Below the pieces are notes generated by a model that was given only the letters and a program-made list of their open reading frames with translations, ran no database searches and was not told the origin of the DNA. From NCBI GenBank assembly GCA_963971425.1, contig OZ020517.1:10046501-10110500 (forward strand): DNA of 64,000 nucleotides, read 5' to 3'. This stretch comes from Bryoerythrophyllum caledonicum. Its lineage: Eukaryota > Streptophyta > Bryopsida > Pottiales > Pottiaceae. The position numbers were made by a program, and so were the translations under genes. Shown in pieces: positions 56,801 to 64,000 of this stretch (position 1 is the first letter of the stretch; every line of letters starts with the position of its first letter).

Positions 56801-57604
56801 GGACTTGTAATTTGATACTTGAGTAATTTCACAATAATCAATGCCTCGTTTGCAATATTGTGCCATGACATACGAGCCTGTCTATTATGCACACAAAGCT
56901 AGCCTTCCGTCAAGAGGCTAGCATCACATCAAGTATCCGAGCCATGGATCTCCATATCGAAAGAGCATTGCACGAGAACAATCAGATTGCCTTCAAATAT
57001 CAACTAAGGCCCTGTTTGCATTTATAATTTGGATGTTGTCTGCAACTTCCTTTACAAAATGCTCTAGAGTACCGATCCCATCAGCAGACTACACATTCAA
57101 GTTCTGCAGACTGTCCATTTGTGAGGTATCCAGCATGGGCTTTCGGTTACCTGATCATTAAGGCTACTGATACTCATCCGAGAAGCTCCGAGAAGACACT
57201 GCCTTCATATCTTGAATTGTACATAATGAGCCTGATCTCTAGGATGACTGTGCAGAGTGGGCTTGTTGTGTTTGTGACGTATTTGTGCTGGTAGCTGTAC
57301 ATAAAAGAGGACTGGTTATGTGCTGCGTCAAGACACATTATTGTTCAGGATTTGCAAGTACGATCATGACACTGGTCTCAAATTTGAACAGCTGATGATT
57401 CTGTATCGTCACTTCTTGATTGAAACAGAATACATACGTTGCCACTTCCTATTAGGAAGATAGTAGTATTTTCTATTAGGAATATATATATGTTAACAAG
57501 ATATTATAAAGCATGCCTACAACTCGTCACGAAAACAACAAATGCTTCGGAAAGTATTAAATTCTAGTCGACACTGTCAGGCTTGTCAAATTTATACAAG
57601 CTAA
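56801..57604. other. Intergenic stretch after the S-acyltransferase fragment
   Basis: No coding sequence recognised. In particular, no DHHC or cysteine-rich domain is visible on the plus strand. Confidence 0.5.
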
Positions 57605-58438
57605 TCAGTTTTGCGAAACTTGTCTCGAAGTGAGACCGGTGCAGATTCGCTTGGCAGCGTGCTCTTTCTTCCTCGCTGCATCATAATTCAACTCTTCCTC
57701 AGTCATCCATGGAATAACATAAACGGAAGCGCCTACAAGGGGCAGCTCACCTTGAACATCCTTCTTGCCATAATAGAAGGCAAGTATCTGATAAATAGTC
57801 TTTGCGTCCTCCTCCTGTTTGTAAGAACCAACAGAAATGTAGTTTTCGGAACCGCATGGTTTGAAACGGGGCTCATAATTGCCATAGTACTCCTTCACGC
57901 CCATATCGTTTACCTTACATTTGCGATACAACCCTTGCGGAGGCTTTTGCTTTGAGGAGGTAGCAACGTCTCTAAACTTGATCCAAACGTAGGCACCTCG
58001 GAACAAAAGAATAGAGATATATATGGATCTGAATTCTAACGAACCAGATGAATATATCTTACCACTACCCCTGTCAGTGACACCTATCAGATACTGGTAC
58101 ACCACTGATGCAAGTAAAGCTGCCGAAACGACAAAGGCATCGATGGCTGCTAAGTACGGAGACTTTTGAAACACCGAATCAAAACAGGCTGCCTGAGATG
58201 TTTCTTTCTTGACACTATGGTCTTGAGCTACCTTCTCGGCTACCACATCAACTACCCGGTTAAAGATCTCTTCAATAGCATACATGGGTATGACCGAATG
58301 TAAGAACTGGCACAATTTCCCCCGAGTAATACTATGACATCGAACTACTTCCTCCGTAAAAGGAAATCTGCCCGAACACTCCACAACACTGGAAGGTATT
58401 GGAAGACCTTCCAAAGCTGTAGTGAAAATAGAATTCAT
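57605..58438 (-). CDS. Hypothetical 277-aa protein with possible divergent AP2-like segment
   Basis: A minus-strand single-exon ORF. Residues 85-120 form a hydrophobic stretch (AAIDAFVVSAALLASVVYQY) that could span a membrane, with another near 140-155 (IYISILLFRGAYVW). The C-terminal part contains ENYISVGSYKQEEDAKTIYQ, then ILAFYYGK, which resembles the last strand and helix of AP2-type DNA-binding domains (WLGTFDTAEEAARAYD). The arginine-rich strands of true AP2 domains are not clear, so the assignment is tentative. It may instead be an orphan or mobile-element protein. The Met at 58438 is the first in frame. Confidence 0.4.
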   Translation of the reverse strand: MNSIFTTALEGLPIPSSVVECSGRFPFTEEVVRCHSITRGKLCQFLHSVIPMYAIEEIFNRVVDVVAEKVAQDHSVKKETSQAACFDSVFQKSPYLAAIDAFVVSAALLASVVYQYLIGVTDRGSGKIYSSGSLEFRSIYISILLFRGAYVWIKFRDVATSSKQKPPQGLYRKCKVNDMGVKEYYGNYEPRFKPCGSENYISVGSYKQEEDAKTIYQILAFYYGKKDVQGELPLVGASVYVIPWMTEEELNYDAARKKEHAAKRICTGLTSRQVSQN

Positions 58439-58584
58439 TTGACATCTGATGTTCTCCCTCCAGAGGTATGTACTCCCTGAAACTATTCACGAACATGCGC
58501 TTTCTCGTCTACTCTAATCCACAACGAGTCCCATAATCTGGCCCAGAGGAAAGCGCCCTGCCCACCGCAGAACGCTCAAAGGTA

Positions 58585-59043
58585 CAGTCTACCCTCTTTA
58601 AAGGATACTCCTCGGGAGCGGTCAAATGCATAACACTTATCGAGGTATAACACATATCGAGTTCTGACCTAATTTTTAAGCCATTTTCCATTCATTTTTC
58701 ATCAATTTTTCATCCACCAATATATTTTACATTCATTTTTTTCATTCATTAAGACATTTTCATCCTAAATAATCACCATAAACCCTAATTTGCATCTTAC
58801 TTGGCCAATTTTACTACCCTGCATTACATTTTACTAGCCTTGCTCCTATTTATTGCCCCATACTTTCTCCAATTTTACTAACTTTAACATTTATAGAGGT
58901 GAAATTAACAAAGGAGGGAGCGGATAATGTCATAACACTTAACATATAACACTTAGTAGTGTTAATTTTTCGGGAGCGAGATTTTTCATAACATTTATCG
59001 AGGAATAACACTTATGGAGGTAACATTTAAAGAGGGTGGACAT
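58585..59043. mobile_element. Pogo/Tigger-like MITE
   Basis: The left end CAGTCTACCCTCTTTAAA (58585) follows a TA dinucleotide, and the right end TTTAAAGAGGGTGGAC (to 59041) is its near-perfect inverted complement. CAGTxxACCC termini at TA targets are typical of pogo/Tigger elements of the Tc1/mariner superfamily. No transposase is encoded in about 459 bp. Inside, a CGGGAGCG...TAACACTTATCGAGG block occurs as a direct repeat near both ends. Confidence 0.65.
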
Positions 59044-60176
59044 TTATCGGATCTCCCCAAGAGTAAGTGGACAAAAAGGATCTCCCCATTCTCTCCCAAA
59101 GGAACGTCGCTCTGAATCAATAGCTGACTCTACCTCTGAGGTACTTGCACAAGAGGTACTGATCAAGGTCTCGCTTGAAAAAAGTACTCTCGGAAACACA
59201 CCCACATCAGACAAACTGAACCCTGCAACAACCCTAATACTAAGTCTACACTTTGCAGGAAGAACTATGATTTATCAGTTGAGCCTTTTCTCAACACAGT
59301 GAAGAGGTGGAGATGGATAAACATCGGAGAGAAGAGCTGCCCAATCGAAGCACGTACAGTGCCTCTACTTTAGGAGTCACATACAACTAGGACAGACCAT
59401 ACGCTTAACCTGTATCAAAGCCTCTAAGAAAGTACACCCTATGAAGAAGAAATGCAATAAGCTATGAATGACGAGTTGGTGTAAGGAGACGGCACTTATG
59501 AAAGGCACTCGGGGTGGAGAACCAAGGGGAAAGTGGGGCTGTGGAGGTGGGCCTGTGGAGGTGGAAGTGGGACTGAGGTGGGAATAATATTAGGTGTGAG
59601 AGTGTAGGGTGGGAATCTAGGGTGGGAGTGGGGCATTGGGATATCTTGCACTGGAGCATTCCCTGGCTTTCTGCAATTGTTACCAATATCATAAGCTGGG
59701 TACAATGTTTCTGCTGCTACAGTTCAACTGGAAAGACTGTGGATCGACGAACTTCCAGTAAGTTTCGCTAAAGTGAAAGCACTATCAGAACACCGAACAA
59801 TAGGCTTTAAACCTTTGATACAAGCGACACAGATGATACATGTTCAAATTGACTTATGAAATGCTTTTAGTGCAGATTAATCGTCGTAGATGGAACATTT
59901 CAAAACTCATAGCTGTAGTTCACAGTTTCAGTACTAGCAATCTTAAGTGAAAGTGTCATGCAAGCTCGCTTCTCCTAGGAGCTGGTCGAAGTTACTTTGC
60001 ATGACTCGGAAACAAATTGGATATGAACAACCAGTCCACAACTGTAATATCGAGATTGCCAGAATTTGAACCAAACTTCCCATATTATACTTAAACAAAA
60101 CATTAATTCACATATATATCAGAAAAAACCTAAACACAAATGGGTGTCTTTTACGAGTCGGTAACAAGTGCAATAA
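59044..60176. other. Intergenic stretch with a G-rich segment
   Basis: No gene supported. Between 59508 and 59640 the plus strand is rich in GGTGG, GGGG and GTGGG runs and could form a G-quadruplex. The rest is ordinary sequence. Confidence 0.4.
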
Positions 60177-60825
60177 TCACCTAATCGAGTAGGTAACAAG
60201 CAAACCTTTCTGGAGGATCGGAGCTCCAGTGGCACTACAAACTGGTTTTATTTTCTGCACACGAGATGCATAATGCATTAAGTCAACATCAGAAAAACAA
60301 TTCATGTTATTAGCTGCCTGGTCACATTGTGCGGTAGAATATTCAGCAGCCCACGTGCAACAATGCTTTCTCTCTGGAACTGACGCACCGATGACACTCT
60401 GCAGACTTTGGAAATTTCCTTTCCCAATTACAAAGAACCCGGTGGATGCGAGAGTGAGGCCAATGGAGAAGCTTGATTGCACAGCATTCACAATTCCGCT
60501 GCCACGGCATACTGTCTGAGAATTTCCAGTACTTTTAAATGTTGACTATTTAATTGATTCACTGAGCTCGATCAATGACGCGTATTCAAGTAGAAACTAC
60601 CGGTAGAAGACGAAAACTGAATAAGGGACTAAAAACGAAGATGCAATGCAAGGACCACCAGGCAAATTCAAACAGGATCAACCAAAGAGAAGCCCATGTT
60701 TCGTTAGTGAACTTCCAAGTAATTGGAAAGTCCCGAGATCGGTTATCTTATCAATAATTTACCATAAGTCCAGAGCCCTTTCGTATGTTACGCGGTTGCC
60801 GCTGCCGTATATAGCCGCGCTCCAT
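60177..60825 (-). CDS. Candidate two-exon small gene, 133 aa
   Basis: On the minus strand, ATG at 60825 opens a 63-base exon (60825-60763) ending ATG before GTAAAT. It joins in phase to 60515-60177 after a TTCTCAG acceptor. The product has a basic N-terminus (MERGYIRQRQPRNIRKG), a hydrophobic segment (SFSIGLTLASTGFFVIGKG) and seven cysteines, including a CC pair (KHCCTW) and C-x8-C (QCDQAANNMNCF). I do not recognise it. It diverges from the BTB gene, with a telo-box between them. The ORF and splice signals fit, but coding status is unproven. Confidence 0.35.
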
Positions 60826-60960
60826 CGAAACAAGGCCTTCTCTCTTGAATCAAATTTGTAGGATTTTGAGTGGCGCAAGGGATTCAAGCGTAGAGATCCC
60901 TCATCCTCCAGACTCAGAAATTTCGGTAGAAGAGCTCGCAAAATGAGTTCATGCTTCCCT

Positions 60961-60969
60961 AAACCCTAG
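60961..60969. promoter_or_regulatory. Telo-box (AAACCCTAG)
   Basis: CCCTAAACCCTAG at 60957-60969 contains the plant telo-box AAACCCTA, often found near transcription starts of growth-related genes. It lies between two divergent coding regions (60825 minus and 61342 plus). Confidence 0.5.
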
Positions 60970-61040
60970 TCTTCGCGGCAACAACACTCTCACGACAACC
61001 GAGACCTTGTGTTGCGCACAGCCGATGCGAAGCCGCTAGT

Positions 61041-61349
61041 GTGCAGGAGCCTCAAGCGCACTTTGATCAAGGTCGTATCTGCAGGTCCCGAAATCAACCA
61101 ATTCTGCCTTGGTTGCTCTTTCGTTGCATCATAATGGCTGATGTTGCGCTCTTAAACGTCTATGTATCGTTAATTGCACCGCAGCTGTCACCCAACATGG
61201 TCTTTGAATGTCAAGGACGTCCCCTAATGGTTGATTCTTCACCTCTAAAGCCCATTGGGCGAATCCTCATAACCATCATGTCTCTGTGTTCAGTAAGTGA
61301 ACTTTTGTTGAGTACTTGGAAAGACAAGCGCAGAAGGAAACATGAATGA
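61041..61349 (+). other. Upstream ORF overlapping the BTB start by 8 bases
   Basis: A 102-codon ORF ends at 61349 with TGA inside ATGAATGA, where the BTB coding region starts at 61342. Unless spliced out it would act as an upstream ORF and reduce initiation at the BTB ATG. No domain is recognised, and it may be 5' UTR only. Confidence 0.3.
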
Positions 61350-62724
61350 TGAGATCAGGAATACCTATGGCGACGTTACGATACACTTGGTGGAGAAAAT
61401 TGTAGCAAGCTGCTCGTCCGCGGAGCAAGGTGGAAGCACCACCGGCAAGAGGAAACGAAGCAGCAGAAAGGCTGAAAATGCTGAAATGAATTACAGGTTG
61501 TGCTTGGGGAAGATCAAGGCGGACTCGGGCAGATTGCGCCGGTGCAGCAAGTTCTTCGAGACTGGTCTAAGTGAGCGATGGACTCAACGAAAGCGTACGC
61601 CCCAGAAGATGGAATTTTACCTTGAAGCTCAAACGGATATGGTGTATTACAAAGACTGCTTCTCCCGAATGCACTATCTGTTCAAGCCAATTCCGAGCAT
61701 TGCCTACTGCATTGAGTTTCTCAAGGTGGCGTCCCAAATCCTATTCCAAGATCTCTTAAGCTTAGGAGTGAAGTACCTGGCTGCAGCGGTCTGGTCTATC
61801 AGCGAGGAGAAGCAAATCCATGAGTTCTATGAGGCGGGACATTTGCCTTTCGTCACAGCGAGCGACTTGAGAGCGCGCTTACTAGAAAAGCTGCCCTTGA
61901 CCGAAGAAGAACGGAAGAACAAGCTCTCGCTATGTGCACAGGAAATGCTGAGTGGCTACTTGCGGCATGCCATTCCCAATGATTCGACCCCAGGTCCAAA
62001 GTCATGGAGAGAAGCCTTACGCTCTTGTCCTGACAGCAGCATCAAATTTGCTGGAGCTCTCCACACATTCATGTCTGGGACATGCAACGACGACGTCCTG
62101 CAGTTCGCCCTGACTCTTATCAAGGAAGAAACTGAACGACTCCGGGGATCAATCACGAATTCGCTTCACGACGATGACGATGGCACTGGAAGTGAGAGCG
62201 TTCAACGGGACATACATAATCTGTGCTGGCTTTTCAAGGTATCAAGGAGAGCTACAGCAGCGCAAGGAATTCTAGAAGCTATTGTCAAGGCTACACCGTT
62301 GTCATGTGAGATGAAAGACACTGTCAAATATATCCCAATCCCAGACGGCAGATACCCAGACGACATGCTGAAAAAATGGGCTCAAATTGTGATCGGCCCA
62401 ATCTTTCAGGATGTGCTGGAAGGCCGCATGTTTCTAGATACTCCGCAACGGATTACTCTGGTCAATGACTGGTGTTGGATTCTTCGATTCCTAGACCGTG
62501 ATGAAGAACGCGTCGGAGAATTCGTTACCAGGTTTCTCATGACGTTGCCTCAACTGGAGCAGGAGAAGTTTTGGATGAGCGCTCTGTTGGATCCTGTGTG
62601 TGGATCTTTTACAGAGGCTCACAAGTCGTGGATCAGGCGCCTGGTCTCCGAAGTTGCGGCGGGGTCTGATCGGATTAGGCTTGTGATTCCGAGTGATGAT
62701 CTGCTGTGCGAATTCCCGTACTAA
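61342..62724 (+). CDS. Plant BTB/POZ-domain protein
   Basis: This single-exon ORF of 460 codons resembles the plant BTB family that includes Arabidopsis At1g63850. The BTB fold begins with GDVTIHLVEKI and continues through a basic insert (GKRKRSSRKAEN), ADSGRLRRCSKFFETGLSER, and SIAYCIEFLKVASQILFQDL at about residue 125. Helical C-terminal regions follow (CAQEMLSGYLRHA; LVNDWCWILRFLDRDEERVG; WIRRLVSEVAAGSDRIRLV). BTB proteins of this kind act as substrate adaptors for CUL3 ubiquitin ligases, but this subfamily has little functional data. The length is close to relatives (roughly 450-550). The first ATG of the frame is used, and a second Met lies 48 codons on. Confidence 0.75.
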   Translation: MNDEIRNTYGDVTIHLVEKIVASCSSAEQGGSTTGKRKRSSRKAENAEMNYRLCLGKIKADSGRLRRCSKFFETGLSERWTQRKRTPQKMEFYLEAQTDMVYYKDCFSRMHYLFKPIPSIAYCIEFLKVASQILFQDLLSLGVKYLAAAVWSISEEKQIHEFYEAGHLPFVTASDLRARLLEKLPLTEEERKNKLSLCAQEMLSGYLRHAIPNDSTPGPKSWREALRSCPDSSIKFAGALHTFMSGTCNDDVLQFALTLIKEETERLRGSITNSLHDDDDGTGSESVQRDIHNLCWLFKVSRRATAAQGILEAIVKATPLSCEMKDTVKYIPIPDGRYPDDMLKKWAQIVIGPIFQDVLEGRMFLDTPQRITLVNDWCWILRFLDRDEERVGEFVTRFLMTLPQLEQEKFWMSALLDPVCGSFTEAHKSWIRRLVSEVAAGSDRIRLVIPSDDLLCEFPY

Positions 62725-63740
62725 ATTCTATCTCAGAATTCCTCCCAAACACAGCATGTACTGTATAGTGACCACTAGAAAGTAAAGGAAATCCTACATG
62801 GGGCAACTTTAGGTCAAGAAATTTTGCAAGGCTAGGTTATTTTTCAGAGGATGGAGTCTCGGACAAGATGGACAAATATTAAAAAACATATCAAGAATAT
62901 TTGACCAATTATTGTAGAAATATCAAGAAGAGAAGTCTATTGGATAACAAAAACTCAAAGATAACTTAAATAGTAAAAAAAATGTTTGAAAAAACCTTGA
63001 AATAGCATTTGAAGAAGACATTTAGCCCCTGGGAGGACACTATACCATTAAGTATGGAAAGGGATTTAGAAAATCTAAAAAGTACTTTAGGGTTCTTGAA
63101 AATGGTCTTGAATAGAAGAAGACATCACAATGGTCTTGAATACCAGAGTGAGTTTGAGGATCCAAGCCATGTCATTATACTTCTCTTCCCTTTTCGGATC
63201 CTTCCACTGTAGGCTGAGGTGCTGAATTCAAGCTTCATCCTATTAGAATCATAGTATTCTATAATTACAATGGAGCAGGGATGTCTTAGTAAAGTTTCTA
63301 ACATGGCTTCATCTCAAGATTTTACATGTAGTATTATTTTGATTCTCGTGAACCTATGTCATTTAATATCCATGCATACTCCAATGCAATTACATGTCAT
63401 TATATTCATTGCAACATTAAATCACAGAACAAATGCTAGGAACAAGCCTTGGTATTCAACAACAAATATTCAAGCTATTGAACAAACGTTCAAGCCAAAT
63501 CATACTTACCAATCCGTACCCACTAACTAAGTAGACCTGGAACTGTCTGCAACAAGTTGCTGAAGTACTGGCGCATTCCAACTGAGTGTAACTGACGTAG
63601 TTTTGCCACAGCCACCTACCTTCCGAAGCTCCAAAGTGGGTCCTTGACCAAGTTCCAACTGCGTCTGCCAGGTCAACAAGTCTGTACACATTATTACAAA
63701 TTTTGGTGTCAGTTCGGAGGAGTGCTCACTATTTGCAAGC
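62725..63740. other. Downstream intergenic region
   Basis: AT-rich, no gene supported. ORFs at 63009-63212, 63270-63530 and 63456-63689 show no recognisable domain. Confidence 0.4.
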
Positions 63741-63933
63741 TTAAAGTAAGAGTCTCTTGATCCGACCCTGTTTCTTAAACCGTCCTCTAACTCAGAGTAC
63801 CTACAGTGTACCTACAGTGTACCTACAGTGTACCTACAGTGTACCTATAGTGTACCTACAGTGTACCTACAGTGTACATGTCAGAGGGGGACGGTTTAAG
63901 AAACAGGGTCGGATCAAGAGACCCTTACCTTAG
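63741..63933. mobile_element. Foldback MITE with 11-bp repeats in its loop
   Basis: The arms 63752-63785 and 63889-63922 are perfect 34-bp inverted repeats, and homology extends outward to about 46 bp with a few mismatches (TAAAGTAAGA versus TAAGGTAAGG). Between them lie seven tandem copies of TACCTACAGTG (63798-63874), the fifth with one C-to-T change. No ORF is present. The target-site duplication is not clear. Confidence 0.8.
63798..63874. repeat. Seven 11-bp tandem repeats
   Basis: TACCTACAGTG is repeated seven times without spacers, six copies identical and one with TACCTATAGTG. Confidence 0.95.
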
Positions 63934-64000
63934 TACAACAGTGAGCCTGTTAAGTCGGAGTTTGGACCGGGAGAGAGAGTGCCGAGCCTCCTCCGTTAAC

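Noticed and set aside
63798-63874. Short regular repeats considered as a CRISPR array
   Set aside because: The units are contiguous 11-mers without spacers, in a plant genome, inside a foldback element.

Overview
This is a nuclear window from a land plant. It carries plant-specific gene families with short GT-AG introns: a plastid DEAD-box RNA helicase of the RH3 type with a GUCT domain, a SUVR-type histone methyltransferase, a kelch F-box gene, a plant BTB gene and part of a plant S-acyltransferase. These sit among a Ty1/copia element, a decayed hAT element, an intron-containing DDE-type transposase relic and several small inverted-repeat elements. The copia primer-binding site matches the anticodon arm of plant initiator tRNA-Met. 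The mix of short introns, low gene density and unusual transposases suggests a bryophyte (liverwort-like) or another seed-free plant. That placement is inference.

Layout. 0-5.4 kb: minus-strand remnants of an unrecognised, possibly retroelement ORF, then an HSP70 pseudogene fragment. 5.4-8.7 kb: kelch F-box gene (minus) and a HECT ubiquitin-ligase C-lobe fragment (minus). 8.7-12.4 kb: GC-rich block, TATA-like site and a degenerate hAT transposase. 13.1-15.4 kb: minus-strand pseudogene with coiled coil and RING-H2 finger. 15.9-24.4 kb: plus-strand gene whose phased exons join a coiled coil and RING-like finger to pre-SET, SET and post-SET domains; its 2.4-kb intron holds an opposite-strand ORF. 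25.1-31.7 kb: minus-strand DDE-type transposase relic and a 322-aa orphan ORF. 31.9-34.4 kb: GC-rich block, 1.2-kb inverted-repeat element and AT-rich DNA.

34.45-40.08 kb: complete Ty1/copia element with apparently identical 435-bp LTRs. 41.4-43.1 kb: 3' half of an RH3-like helicase gene. 44.4-52.5 kb: a 15-exon gene for a protein of about 1,327 aa with armadillo-like helical repeats; every intron is GT-AG and in phase. 52.5-56 kb: microsatellites, a GAGATG-type minisatellite, AT-rich DNA and a small GC island with a pol III B-box-like sequence. 56.2-58.4 kb: truncated S-acyltransferase gene and an unrecognised minus-strand ORF. 58.6-59.0 kb: pogo-like MITE. 60.2-62.7 kb: a small candidate minus-strand gene divergent from a BTB gene, with a telo-box between them. 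63.7-63.9 kb: a foldback element with 34-bp perfect arms around seven 11-bp repeats.

The genes do not form a pathway. The most notable locus is the SET-domain gene with its unusual N-terminus, next to a decayed coiled-coil/RING gene on the opposite strand. All exon models were worked out by hand from splice consensus, phase and homology, and no database was searched.
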